64,000 bases of DNA from the NCBI GenBank assembly GCA_965232455.1, contig OZ246981.1:4402001-4466000 (forward strand). The letters run 5' to 3'. Below the pieces are notes generated by a model. The model worked only from the letters and a program-made list of their open reading frames with translations, was not told the DNA's origin and made no database searches. Source of the DNA: JBFGFX01 sp965232455. Its GTDB lineage: Bacteria; Pseudomonadota; Gammaproteobacteria; Steroidobacterales; Woeseiaceae. The translations under genes were made by a program, and so were the position numbers. Shown here piece by piece: positions 52,412 to 60,708 of this stretch (position 1 is the first letter of the stretch; each line of letters opens with the position of its first letter).

Positions 52412-53710
52412 TCAATCGGCAACGGTCGCGATCCCGGGCAGGACCCGGCGCCGATAAAAAACGTGCATGCCGACGCCGCGCGCCGCCATGAACAGTATGA
52501 AGGCCATCCAAAGGCCGTGGTTTGCGAGCGGTTGAAGCAGGTACCAGCTCGGCAAAAACACGAGCAGCGCTGATCCCAGCATGATGTCGCGCATCTCGCG
52601 TGCGCGCGTGGCGCCGACGAACACGCCGTCGTAGAGAAACGACCAGACCGAGATCAGCGGGGATGCGATCATCCAGGGCAGATACGCGAACGCAATCTCC
52701 CGGACTTCGACGAGATCGGTCAATAGGCCGATCAGCGCTCTGCCACCGATCGCGAAGAACAGGCTGAACGCAACCGCCACGTACAACGACCATCGAAGCG
52801 TGAGCCTGACGGCGGCATCGATGGCCCGGCGGCTTCGCTCGCCGACCGCCTTGCCGACCAGCGCCTCGGCGGCGTGCGCAAACCCATCGAGCGCGAACGA
52901 CAGCAGGTTCTGCAGATTCATCAGCACCGCGTTCGCTGCCAGAACCAGCCCGCCGAGCCGGGCGCCCTGTGCGGTCACGAATGCGAATGTAGACACCAGC
53001 GCCATCGTGCGGACGAAGAGGTTGGCGTTGATCGCAAAAAAGGCGGAGTACTCGCGCACGTTGGTCAAATCGGCAATTCGCCATTGACCGCTTCGGCGGG
53101 AAAGTTCCCGAACGACGAATACCGCACCGACCGCGGCGCCGGTGGTTTCCGCAATGACCGACGCGGCGGCAACGCCGTCGACGTCCATGCCCAATGCCAG
53201 AACGAACAGCAGATCCAGCACGATGTTCGTTGCGTTCGTGATCAGCACGATCAGCAGCGGGACACGGGCGTTCTGCAGGCCGATAAACCAGCCGATCAGG
53301 GCATAGTTCACGAGTGTCGCCGGTGCGCTCCATAGGCGTATCGAGAAATACGTTTGTGCGTGTACGGCAACGCCCGCGTCGGGGCCCAGCAAAAAGATTC
53401 CCAGACGGCCGATAGGCTGTTGCAGCAGAATGAGCGCCGCGGCGATCGCGAGCGCCGTGATGACAGCCTGGCCGAGCGCCGTTCTCAACCCGGTCTGGTC
53501 TTTCGCGCCGAACCGCTGCGCCGCGATTCCGGTCGTTCCCATGCGCAAAAAGTTGAAACCGACGAACAAAAAGCCGAAAAGCGCGGAGCCGACCGCCACG
53601 GCGCCGAGGTAGCTCGCGTCATCGAGGTGGCCGGTGACCCCCGTGTCGACCATCCCGAGCAGCGGGACGGAGACGTTCGACAGGATCATCGGCGCCGCGA
53701 TGCGCCACAC
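52412..53710 (-). CDS. dinF: MATE family transporter, DinF-like
   Basis: A 432-residue MATE transporter close to DinF: WRIAAPMILSNVSVPLLGMVDTGVTGHLDD at the N-terminus, LRMGTTGIAAQRFGAKD, LIGWFIGLQNARVPLLIVL and YDGVFVGATRAREMRDIML. The first usable start is GTG 53710, which gives an N-terminus shorter than DinF homologues. An ATG at 53753 is one base out of frame; removing one base from the GGGGCCCC run (53744-53751) would join it and add MGPSLIVNIPQNKD. A sequencing slip or a real frameshift is possible. It is downstream of the acyl-CoA dehydrogenase gene on the same strand. Confidence 0.88.
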   Translation of the reverse strand: MWRIAAPMILSNVSVPLLGMVDTGVTGHLDDASYLGAVAVGSALFGFLFVGFNFLRMGTTGIAAQRFGAKDQTGLRTALGQAVITALAIAAALILLQQPIGRLGIFLLGPDAGVAVHAQTYFSIRLWSAPATLVNYALIGWFIGLQNARVPLLIVLITNATNIVLDLLFVLALGMDVDGVAAASVIAETTGAAVGAVFVVRELSRRSGQWRIADLTNVREYSAFFAINANLFVRTMALVSTFAFVTAQGARLGGLVLAANAVLMNLQNLLSFALDGFAHAAEALVGKAVGERSRRAIDAAVRLTLRWSLYVAVAFSLFFAIGGRALIGLLTDLVEVREIAFAYLPWMIASPLISVWSFLYDGVFVGATRAREMRDIMLGSALLVFLPSWYLLQPLANHGLWMAFILFMAARGVGMHVFYRRRVLPGIATVAD

Positions 53711-53786
53711 GTCCTTGTTCTGCGGGATGTTGACGATAAGGCTGGGGCCCCATTACCCGGCGGCAAAGCCCAATTGGGCTCCGAGA

Positions 53787-54989
53787 CTAGAAGGCGTTGA
53801 CGTCCGTGAGCTCCTTGCCGACAACCAGCTGGTGGACCGTCTCGGTGCCCTCGTAGGTGATCACGCTTTCGAGGTTCAGCATGTGCCGGATGGCGGCGTA
53901 TTCCGCGCTGATGCCGCTGCCGCCGAGCAGGTCGCGCGCATCGCGGGTGATGTCCAGCGCCGCGCGGCAGTTATTCCATTTGGCGACGGAGACCTGGGTC
54001 GGCTTCATCTGCCCGGCATCTTTCAGGCGTCCAAGCCGGAGCGACAACAGCTGCGCGGTCGTAATACGGCGCGCCATGTCCGCAAGCCGGATCTGGACGG
54101 CCTGATTGTGAGAAAGCGGACGGTCGAACAGGACGCGGTCTTCGGTGAAGCTGAGCGCCTCTTCGAGGCAGGCCTGCGCCGCGCCGATGACGCCCCAGGT
54201 AATGCCGTAACGAGCCTGCGTCAGGCAGCTCAACGGGCCTTTGAGGCCGCTGGCGTTCGGCAGCCTGTTCGAGTCGGGTATGCGGACATTGTCGAAAAAC
54301 AGCGCGCCGGTTACCGATGCGCGCAACGAGAATTTGTTTTCGATCTCCTGCGCGGTGAACCCGGGCATGTCTTTCTCGACGATGAATCCGCGAATACCCT
54401 CGTCGGTCATCGCCCAGACGACGGCGACGTCGGCAATGCTGCCGTTCGTGATCCACATCTTGGAACCGTTCAGCACCCAGTCGTCGCCGTCTCGTTTGGC
54501 ATGCGTTTTCATGTTGCCAGGATCGGAACCGCCGTGCGGCTCGGTCAGGCCGAAACAACCGATTGCCTCGCCGCTGGCCAAGGCGGGCAGCCAGCGGCTT
54601 TTTTGATCGTCAGAACCGAACGCGTGGATGGGATACATCACGAGGCTGCTTTGCACCGATACGAAGCTGCGCAGGCCGCTGTCGCCGTGCTCGAGTTCCT
54701 GGCAGATCAATCCGTAACAGACGCTGTTGAGCCCGGCGCAGCCGTAGCCGTCGATCGAGCTGCCGAGCAGGCCGAGTTCCGCCAACTGCGGGACCAGCTC
54801 CTTCGGAAACGTATGCTGCTCGAATGCCTCCCGGATCAAAGGCATGAACTGCTCCGCGACAAAACGCCGGACCGTGTCCTGCACCATGCGTTCCTCGTCG
54901 GTGAGCTCGGCGCGTACGTCGTACAGGTCGAGTGGGTTCAGGCGCTGACGGGCGCTTTTTGCGGGTTTTAGAGGGGTGCTGCTGGCCAC
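53787..54989 (-). CDS. acyl-CoA dehydrogenase, glutaryl-CoA dehydrogenase-like
   Basis: A 400-residue flavoprotein of the acyl-CoA dehydrogenase family. FAD/substrate-binding motifs are CFGLTEPHGGSDPGNMKTHA and the WITNGS strand; the C-terminal part has DLLGGSGISAEYAAIRHMLNLES and ITYEGTETVHQLVVGKELT, whose Glu in YEGT is the expected catalytic base. The N-terminal DPLDLYDVRAELTDEERMVQD-like start and the C-terminal pattern resemble glutaryl-CoA dehydrogenase, but a CoA-ester oxidised in another pathway is possible. Reading MASSTPLKPAKSARQRLNPL from ATG 54989 is normal for the group. Upstream of dinF. Confidence 0.9.
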   Translation of the reverse strand: MASSTPLKPAKSARQRLNPLDLYDVRAELTDEERMVQDTVRRFVAEQFMPLIREAFEQHTFPKELVPQLAELGLLGSSIDGYGCAGLNSVCYGLICQELEHGDSGLRSFVSVQSSLVMYPIHAFGSDDQKSRWLPALASGEAIGCFGLTEPHGGSDPGNMKTHAKRDGDDWVLNGSKMWITNGSIADVAVVWAMTDEGIRGFIVEKDMPGFTAQEIENKFSLRASVTGALFFDNVRIPDSNRLPNASGLKGPLSCLTQARYGITWGVIGAAQACLEEALSFTEDRVLFDRPLSHNQAVQIRLADMARRITTAQLLSLRLGRLKDAGQMKPTQVSVAKWNNCRAALDITRDARDLLGGSGISAEYAAIRHMLNLESVITYEGTETVHQLVVGKELTDVNAF

Positions 54990-55044
54990 GGTGACTCCTG
55001 ATACAGCAATACGTCTGGGGCGCCAGATTCTACCGGAATGGCCT

Positions 55045-55078
55045 GGGTCTGTTGACCATTAATTGGGCTTGTTAAGGG
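55045..55078. repeat. degenerate GGGCCTGTTAAC-like elements
   Basis: GGGTCTGTTGACC (55045-55057) and GGGCTTGTTAAGG (55065-55077) lie 20 bp apart in the 151-nt gap between the dehydrogenase start and the Mpo1-like gene. They resemble the GGGCCTGTTAAC elements elsewhere in the window. The gap holds no gene. Confidence 0.3.
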
Positions 55079-55140
55079 TGGGTGAGATCGCCGATGTCGC
55101 CCGCCAGGACAGCCGATTGCCAGATACCGGAGCGGGCGCG

Positions 55141-55608
55141 TCAGTGCGGAATACCCAACCTCCGATAAAGCCGCGACAGCAGCCAGACCGGAGCGATCAT
55201 CATCAGTTGAACGTCCGTCAGCACCGCGCGCAGCCCGCCGCTGCGGTAGTGCCCCAAATAGAGCCCCAGCAGTCCCGCGACGGCCAGCCCTATCGATGCA
55301 TGTAATGCGGAGTAGGGCGAAAACTGCAGCCATAGATGAAACGCCACGATGCAGACGATAAACGGCAGCATGCCGAACGCGAGCGGTAGCGAGATAATGA
55401 AATAATAGATCACGGAGGCCAGCAGGAACGCCGTGCCCCAATTCAGGACTGGCGATATCGCCAGGAATTCGTCGGGTATCGGCAGGGCCCACAAAAGGCC
55501 AACCGTGCCGAATACGACGACCAGCACCGATGACCAGTACACCGGAGGGTGTGTGATGTTGCTGTGACTGGCGCCGTATTCCTCCAGCCATCGGTCCGTT
55601 TCGGCCAT
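55141..55608 (-). CDS. Mpo1-like (DUF962) membrane protein
   Basis: A 155-residue protein with four hydrophobic helices. The N-terminal WLEEYGASHSNITHPPVYWSS matches the conserved His/Asn start of DUF962 proteins, followed by helices VLVVVFGTVGLLWALPI, FLLASVIYYFIISLPLAFGM, LPFIVCIVAFHLWLQF and a tail near LQLMMIAPVWLLSRLY. The yeast relative Mpo1 is an iron-dependent fatty-acid alpha-dioxygenase; whether bacterial members share this is not certain. ATG 55608 is preferred over an open frame to 55653. Confidence 0.8.
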   Translation of the reverse strand: MAETDRWLEEYGASHSNITHPPVYWSSVLVVVFGTVGLLWALPIPDEFLAISPVLNWGTAFLLASVIYYFIISLPLAFGMLPFIVCIVAFHLWLQFSPYSALHASIGLAVAGLLGLYLGHYRSGGLRAVLTDVQLMMIAPVWLLSRLYRRLGIPH

Positions 55609-55831
55609 GGGACGTCCGGGCTTGCGATCGAGCGCGTATTCTACACGTTGCACAGGCGCCGCATTCGGCGATTGCCGTGTGACGCAAAGCTCATTTTCGG
55701 CAAATACCGGCGCCTGGTCTCAACATAATGGGCGGTTCCCGCTATCTTCAGTCGTCGTTCAGGCACGGGACGATTACAATGCGCGTGCTAGGGTCCCAGT
55801 GGGATCTGCTTGGGTGTCTTGAGGGAGTAAC

Positions 55832-56494
55832 ATGAACAGAATTGGTATTACGATCGCGGTTCTGGCCATCGGTCTGTCGGGCTGCGAAACACTTGATCCC
55901 TACACCGGGGAATCAAAAACCAGCAACGCAACCAAAGGCGCAATCATTGGCGCGGTCTCCGGCGCCGTAGTCGGCCTGGTTTCCGGTGACGATTCCGTGG
56001 AACGACGACAGCGTGCGTTGATCGGCGCGGGCGTCGGTGCGCTGGCGGGCGGCGCGATCGGGTATTACATGGATCGGCAGGAGCAAAAGCTGCGTGAGGA
56101 GCTGGCGGGGACGGGCGTCAGCGTCCACCGCGACGGCGACAACATCACGCTGAACATGCCGGGCAACGTAACGTTTGCGACGAACAGCTCGGACCTGAAC
56201 GCGGAGTTCTTCGGGGTGCTGACGTCGGTGTCCAAGGTGATGACCGAGTTCGACCAGACGGTTGTCGAAGTTGCCGGGCATACGGACAGCACCGGCACGG
56301 ACGCCTACAACCAGGGCCTGTCCGAACGGCGAGCCGGCTCCGTTGCAGAGTATCTGCGCAGGCAGGGCGTCATGAGTCAACGGCTCATCACCGTCGGCCT
56401 CGGTGAGGCAATGCCGGTTGCCGACAATTCCTCGGCGGGCGGCCGTCAACTGAATCGACGCGTCGAAATCACGATGGTGCCGCTGACGGGTTAG
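55832..56494 (+). CDS. OmpA family lipoprotein with glycine zipper (YiaD-like)
   Basis: A 220-residue outer-membrane lipoprotein. MNRIGITIAVLAIGLSGC ends in a lipobox; a glycine-zipper segment follows (GAIIGAVSGAVVGLVSGDD and GAGVGALAGGAIGYYMD), then an OmpA-like peptidoglycan-binding domain with VTFATNSSDLNAEF, VEVAGHTDSTGTDAYNQGLS, RRAGSVAEYL and the closing NRRVEITMVP. It tethers the outer membrane to peptidoglycan. A strong start (GAGGGAGTAACATG) is visible. Confidence 0.94.
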   Translation: MNRIGITIAVLAIGLSGCETLDPYTGESKTSNATKGAIIGAVSGAVVGLVSGDDSVERRQRALIGAGVGALAGGAIGYYMDRQEQKLREELAGTGVSVHRDGDNITLNMPGNVTFATNSSDLNAEFFGVLTSVSKVMTEFDQTVVEVAGHTDSTGTDAYNQGLSERRAGSVAEYLRRQGVMSQRLITVGLGEAMPVADNSSAGGRQLNRRVEITMVPLTG

Positions 56495-56514
56495 CGCATA
56501 GGCCGTCGGGTCTG

Positions 56515-56856
56515 ATGCGGAGGAAGCGAGCCGGGAGTCAGCGACAAGGCTACGGCAAACAAGACTCCGGTCGTTGGATCGAGGTAAGCGGCAAGGTCGT
56601 GCGGCTGCTCTCGGACGACGACGACGGGTCTCGACATCAGCGGCTCATTTTGAGCGTCAAGTACCAGCAGACGCTGTTGATCGCTCACAACATCGATCTG
56701 GTCGAGAGAGTGCCTGTCGCGCTGGGTGATCGCATCGAGCTGCGCGGGATGTATGAGTGGAACGAGCTCGGCGGCCTGGTGCACTGGACGCACCACGATC
56801 CGATGGGTGTGGAGGACGGTGGTTACATCCGGCATGGGGGCGTGATTTACCGTTAG
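56515..56856 (+). CDS. DUF3465 domain-containing protein
   Basis: A 113-residue protein of the DUF3465 family, identified by VSGKVVRLLSDDDDGSRHQR, LLIAHNIDLVERVPVALGD and YEWNELGGLVHWTHHDP ending with GGYIRHGGVIY. It is a small beta-barrel (OB-fold-like) protein of unknown function; most members have a signal peptide, but none is evident here, so the true start may differ or the export signal is lost. ATG 56515 is the only ATG that leaves the domain whole. It follows the OmpA-like gene by 20 nt. Confidence 0.82.
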   Translation: MRRKRAGSQRQGYGKQDSGRWIEVSGKVVRLLSDDDDGSRHQRLILSVKYQQTLLIAHNIDLVERVPVALGDRIELRGMYEWNELGGLVHWTHHDPMGVEDGGYIRHGGVIYR

Positions 56857-56880
56857 CGGGTCGCCGTTTCCCAGCCAAAG

Positions 56881-56915
56881 AAAAACCCGCATCGCTTACG
56901 CGATGCGGGTTTTTT
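56881..56915. terminator. bidirectional intrinsic terminator
   Basis: CCCGCATCGC (56886-56895) and GCGATGCGGG (56900-56909) form a perfect 10-bp stem with the loop TTAC, flanked by five A on the left and six T on the right. It separates the convergent DUF3465 and rpoH genes and works on both strands. Confidence 0.92.
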
Positions 56916-56935
56916 CGATGACATGGCGCTACCGG

Positions 56936-57802
56936 TCAGACCGCCATCGCCGTTCGCAGCTTCTTGATCGCATTGGCTTCGATCTGTCGAATGCGTTCCG
57001 CCGACACGCCGTATTTATCGGCGAGCTCATGCAGCGTGAGCTTGTCTTCGGTGAGCCAGCGGCTCTCGAGAATATCCCGGCTGCGCTCGTCCAGCGTCAC
57101 CAGCGCTCTGTGCATACGGCTCGTGGCATCGTTCTCCCAGTCCGTCGATTCGACGAGCGTCGCCGGATCGGCGACGGGACTCGGCAGAAACGCGGCCGGG
57201 TTGAAGACACGATCGTCGTCCGAACCTTCCGGAACCGGATCAAAAACGGCGTCCCGCGAACTCAAGCGGCGCTCCATCTCGTTGACTTCCGCCGGCGTTA
57301 CGCCCAGATCTTCGGCAACGGCCTGCGTCTCTTCATGCGACAGCCACGCGAGGCTTTTCTTTGCCTTGCGGAGATTGAAGAACAGCTTGCGCTGCGCCTT
57401 GGTGGTCGCCACTTTTACGATGCGCCAGTTGCGCAGCACGTATTCGTGAATTTCGGCCCGAATCCAGTGCACGGCAAACGACACCAGGCGGACGCCATAG
57501 TCCGGGTCGAAACGTTTGACCGCTTTCATGAGTCCCACGTTTCCTTCCTGGATCAGATCGGCCAGTGGCAGGCCATAACCCATGTATCCCTTGGCGATGT
57601 GTACGACGAACCGTAGATGCGCCATGACGAGCTGGCGGGCGGCATCCAGGTCTTCTTCGTCGTGGAAGCGGCGGGACAACGCCTGCTCGTCTTCCTTGCT
57701 GAGAACCGCGATCGCGCCCGCGGCCTGGATATAGGCATCCAGACTGCCGACCGGCCCGCTCAGCGCGAGCTCTTGAGTCATGTTAGCAACGGCTGTGGTC
57801 AT
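56936..57802 (-). CDS. rpoH: RNA polymerase sigma-32 factor
   Basis: The heat-shock sigma factor, 288 residues. Region 2 contains LVMAHLRFVVHIAKGYMGYGLPLADLIQEGNVGLMKAVKRFDPDYGVRLVSFAVHWIRAEI; the RpoH box is QRKLFFNLRKAKKS (about 137-150), specific for this sigma; region 4 ends in LADKYGVSAERIRQIEANAIKKLR. It directs transcription of chaperone and protease genes. AGGAGG lies 11 nt before ATG 57802. A perfect CIRCE element and a CRP-like palindrome lie upstream, so the gene may be repressed by HrcA as well as controlled at other levels. It follows ftsX in the ftsYEX order kept in gammaproteobacteria. Confidence 0.97.
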   Translation of the reverse strand: MTTAVANMTQELALSGPVGSLDAYIQAAGAIAVLSKEDEQALSRRFHDEEDLDAARQLVMAHLRFVVHIAKGYMGYGLPLADLIQEGNVGLMKAVKRFDPDYGVRLVSFAVHWIRAEIHEYVLRNWRIVKVATTKAQRKLFFNLRKAKKSLAWLSHEETQAVAEDLGVTPAEVNEMERRLSSRDAVFDPVPEGSDDDRVFNPAAFLPSPVADPATLVESTDWENDATSRMHRALVTLDERSRDILESRWLTEDKLTLHELADKYGVSAERIRQIEANAIKKLRTAMAV

Positions 57803-57833
57803 TGACGGTGTTACCTCCTGTTGGCACTGAATT

Positions 57834-57860
57834 TTAGCACTCTGGCAGTTAGAGTGCTAA
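57834..57860. promoter_or_regulatory. perfect CIRCE element (HrcA operator) upstream of rpoH
   Basis: TTAGCACTC (57834-57842), nine bases, then GAGTGCTAA (57852-57860): the exact CIRCE consensus, 32 nt upstream of the rpoH start codon. On the rpoH strand the right half runs into TGCTAAAAT, an extended -10-like box, so HrcA binding would block the promoter or its start site. Confidence 0.88.
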
Positions 57861-57909
57861 CAACCTCGCGAAGTTCCCTTGGAGTTCAGACAAAAAGCCG
57901 TTGGAAAAC

Positions 57910-57925
57910 AGTGATCTAAGTCACA
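57910..57925. promoter_or_regulatory. CRP-like palindrome upstream of rpoH
   Basis: AGTGATCTAAGTCACA (57910-57925) has the GTGA-N6-TCAC core of CRP/FNR-family sites and matches 13 of 16 positions of the E. coli CRP consensus core. It lies 108 nt upstream of rpoH, beyond the CIRCE element. Its right half continues CACATTCCGCC, one base different from the 11-mer in the candidate RstA operators. Confidence 0.5.
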
Positions 57926-57972
57926 TTCCGCCTAAAATCTTATGTTTAATCGGAATTTGAGGTGGGCGACGG

Positions 57973-58932
57973 TCACCTTGGCTCGATGCGCCGCATATGC
58001 CGGGCGGCGGCCATCCACGAGCCGGCCAGGCCCAGCAAAACCCCGGTGCCGACGATCAGGAAGCTCTCACGGAGATCGAGCGAGAGTACCGAAAACGAGC
58101 TCTGATACAGTCCCGCCAAGCGGGCGGCCGGCTCGCGGATCGCGTACAGGCCGTATCCGACCAGCGCCAGCGCCAGCAGCCCGCCGCCAAGGCCGTACCA
58201 GAAACCGGAATAGAGAAACGGACGCCGCACGAACGCGTTGCTGGCGCCGATGAGTTTGGTGACCTCGATCTCTTCGCGGCGGTTCTGAATGTCGAGCCGT
58301 ATCGTGTTGCCGATGATCACGACAATGGCCGCGCCGAGCAGGGCGGCGCCGATGCCGATGGCGCGTTGCAGCATGTCGAGGATCGCCAGAAACCGCTGCA
58401 CCCATTCCGTATCGACCTGCACGAAATCGGCTTCCGGCAGATTGCCGAGCTCCTCGTTCAGCAGCAGCACCGACCGCTCGGTGTTGGCGCTGCTCGGACG
58501 AACGACCAGCGTGTGCGGCAGGGGATTCGTGTTCAGGTGGTCCAGCGCCGGTCCGAATCCGGACTGTTCCTTGAACTGCGTCAGCCCCGCCTCCGCGGAG
58601 ATGAGCGTGACGCTTTCGACGTCGGCGCGTTGTTGGATGATGGCGGTCAGACGCTCGGCGCTTTCAAGCGACACGTCCGTGTTCAGGTAGACGGAAAAAT
58701 CCAGCGCATTGTCCCAGCTGCGGCTCAACGAGGTGGCGTTTTTGATGATCAGGTGTGTCGCGGCCGGCAGCGCCAGCGTCACCGCGATGACCAGGATCGT
58801 CAGAAGGCTCGCAAAGGGCTGGCGCAGCAGGCGCCCCAGCGACCCGATACAGTTGCTGGCGTGAAGTCGCGCCCAGTTCGAGAGGGGACTCGAGCGTCTG
58901 GCCGGCGCCAGTGCCTCGCTGTGCGCCTTCAT
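57973..58932 (-). CDS. ftsX: cell division ABC-type permease FtsX
   Basis: A 319-residue inner-membrane protein with four helices: one at about 42-62 (ASLLTILVIAVTLALPAATHLI), a periplasmic domain (about 65-195), and three at about 200-310, the last near LGLAGSWMAAARH. It couples FtsE ATP hydrolysis to activation of murein hydrolases at the septum. Segments RQPFASLLTI, DFSVYLNTDVSLESAE and NRREEIEVTKLIGASNAFVRRPFLYSG are typical FtsX. It overlaps ftsE by 4 nt. Confidence 0.95.
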   Translation of the reverse strand: MKAHSEALAPARRSSPLSNWARLHASNCIGSLGRLLRQPFASLLTILVIAVTLALPAATHLIIKNATSLSRSWDNALDFSVYLNTDVSLESAERLTAIIQQRADVESVTLISAEAGLTQFKEQSGFGPALDHLNTNPLPHTLVVRPSSANTERSVLLLNEELGNLPEADFVQVDTEWVQRFLAILDMLQRAIGIGAALLGAAIVVIIGNTIRLDIQNRREEIEVTKLIGASNAFVRRPFLYSGFWYGLGGGLLALALVGYGLYAIREPAARLAGLYQSSFSVLSLDLRESFLIVGTGVLLGLAGSWMAAARHMRRIEPR

Positions 58933-59654
58933 CGCCAGGTGTCCTGCTCGGCGGCGTGTGCGGCCTGGCCGGCGTACTCGGCGACGATATCGTCGTCTTC
59001 GGGTTCCTGAACCTGTCCCTCTTCGAGCGCAACGCGGCGGCAGCCGAGCTGGTCGATGAGCGTCAGATCGTGGCTCGCAATCAACAGCGTGACGCCCACT
59101 TCGTTGAAGCGCCGGAAGATACGCATGACTTCGAGAGAAAGATCCGGGTCCAGATTGCCGGTCGGTTCGTCCGCGATGACGAGTTTCGGCCGCGACACGA
59201 TGGCTCGCGCGATGCCGACACGCTGCTGTTCGCCGGAAGACAGCGTCTCCGGGTTTTGTTTTTCCTTGCGGAGCAGGCTGACCTGGTCGAGGGCCGCGCG
59301 CACTTTACGGCCGGCGTCGCGGTGGCTGATGCCCGCGATGATCAGCGGCAGCGCCACATTGTCGAACACCGAGCGGTCGTAGAGGAGTTTGTGGTCCTGG
59401 AACACCATGCCCATCTGACGGCGATAGGCGGGGATTTTCCGCCGTGATACCCGGCGTGTGTTTTTACCGTCCACCACGACCTGTCCGCTCGTCGGGCGCT
59501 CGATCAGAGCGATGAGCCGCAGCAGCGTGCTTTTACCGGCGCCCGAGTGTCCCGTAACAAACACCATCTCGCCCTTGTCGACGGACAGGCTCAGTCCCCT
59601 GAGCGCTTCCTGCCCTCCGGGAAATCGTTTCACAACGTTGTCGATCTGAATCAC
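58929..59654 (-). CDS. ftsE: cell division ATP-binding protein FtsE
   Basis: A 241-residue ABC ATPase. Walker A is GHSGAGKST, the signature SSGEQQR, Walker B LVIADEPTGNLD and the H-loop IASHD. The N-terminus MIQIDNVVKRFPGGQEALRGLSL is FtsE-specific. It forms the FtsEX complex with the overlapping ftsX product and drives septal peptidoglycan hydrolysis. The gap to ftsY is 18 nt, so all three genes are one operon. The C-terminal tail is about 20 residues longer than E. coli FtsE (222). Confidence 0.96.
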   Translation of the reverse strand: MIQIDNVVKRFPGGQEALRGLSLSVDKGEMVFVTGHSGAGKSTLLRLIALIERPTSGQVVVDGKNTRRVSRRKIPAYRRQMGMVFQDHKLLYDRSVFDNVALPLIIAGISHRDAGRKVRAALDQVSLLRKEKQNPETLSSGEQQRVGIARAIVSRPKLVIADEPTGNLDPDLSLEVMRIFRRFNEVGVTLLIASHDLTLIDQLGCRRVALEEGQVQEPEDDDIVAEYAGQAAHAAEQDTWR

Positions 59655-59672
59655 TCGTTACCGACTCCGGCG

Positions 59673-60626
59673 TTAGCCACCCAGAAGTGCGTCGACGTAG
59701 TCTGTTGCGTTGAACGGCTGCATGTCGTCAACGGATTCGCCGATGCCGATGAAACGAACCGGGATATGCAGCTTTTCGGCAATCGCCAAGAGAATACCGC
59801 CTTTTGCACTGCCGTCCAGCTTGGTCACCGTGATTCCGGTCAAACCCAGTGCGTCGTTGAACTTTTCGGCCTGCACCAGCGCGTTCTGACCCTGCCCCGC
59901 GTCGAGCACCAGCATTACCTCGTGCGGCGCGTCCGGCTCCTGACGCGATATCACCCGCTTGATTTTTGCAAGTTCGTCCATCAGTCCCTGCTGGTTCTGC
60001 AATCGCCCGGCCGTGTCCGCGAGAAGTACGTCAATGCCGCGGGACTTCGCGGCGGCGTAGGCGTCGAATATCACCGCGGCCGGGTCGGCGCCGGCCTGCT
60101 GCGCGACAACGGCAACGCCGTTCCGCTCGCCCCAGGCCTGCAGCTGTTCCACCGCGGCGGCGCGAAACGTGTCGCCGGCGGCAAGCATCACGGTCTGTCC
60201 TTGATTCATCAGGCGTTTTGCAAGCTTGCCGATGGTTGTCGTTTTGCCCGCCCCGTTGACGCCCACCATGAGAATCACGAAAGGGCCGCTGCATCCCCCG
60301 GGTTCGAGCGCTTGTTCGACCGGTTCGAGGATGTTCAACATCGTGCGGCGAAGGCCCTCGTGCAGCGCATCGACGTCCTTTAATTCCCGTCTCGCCAGCC
60401 GCTTTTGGAGGTCGTCCACGATTCTCTCCGTCGCCTCGACGCCGACGTCGGACATGACCAGCCGAGTCTCTAGCTCCTCGAGCACGTCGTCGTCGATCTT
60501 GCCGCCGGGTGCGAGATTCGCCAGGTCGTAGGTCAGCCAGCTGTCGCCCTGATTCAGCCGGGCACGCAGGCGCTTGATGAAGCCGGGGCGTTTTTCCTCG
60601 GACGGGTTTTTCTGTTTTCCAAACAC
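59673..60626 (-). CDS. ftsY: signal recognition particle receptor FtsY
   Basis: The SRP receptor GTPase, about 317 residues, which docks ribosome-SRP complexes at the inner membrane. The NG domain has the P-loop GVNGAGKTTT, DTFRAAAVEQL, DTAGR and TKLDGSAKGG; the last helix is FIGIGESVDDMQPFN. The acidic A domain found in E. coli FtsY is missing, leaving a short basic N-terminus (FIKRLRARL) that may bind lipids. The G-domain loop reads DAGQGQNA where DAGTGQNA is usual. GTG 60626 (MFGKQKNPSEE) fits family N-termini better than GTG 60638, but ribosome binding sites do not decide. Confidence 0.94.
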   Translation of the reverse strand: MFGKQKNPSEEKRPGFIKRLRARLNQGDSWLTYDLANLAPGGKIDDDVLEELETRLVMSDVGVEATERIVDDLQKRLARRELKDVDALHEGLRRTMLNILEPVEQALEPGGCSGPFVILMVGVNGAGKTTTIGKLAKRLMNQGQTVMLAAGDTFRAAAVEQLQAWGERNGVAVVAQQAGADPAAVIFDAYAAAKSRGIDVLLADTAGRLQNQQGLMDELAKIKRVISRQEPDAPHEVMLVLDAGQGQNALVQAEKFNDALGLTGITVTKLDGSAKGGILLAIAEKLHIPVRFIGIGESVDDMQPFNATDYVDALLGG

Positions 60627-60708
60627 GACTAAAAACACCCAGTTTGGTGATGATGAATCGCCTACACTACTTCCGTTGGCACGGAACGACTCAGTTTAGG
60701 TACGAATT

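Noticed and set aside
53767..53780. AGCCCAATTGGGCT palindrome between the dehydrogenase and dinF
   Set aside because: A perfect 14-bp palindrome but short, with only TTTG after it; not enough to call a terminator or operator.
55832..56494. OmpA-like lipoprotein as the PdsO partner of the sortase system
   Set aside because: It is 7 kb from the sortase locus, has its own context, and its glycine-zipper plus OmpA layout is that of general YiaD-like lipoproteins.
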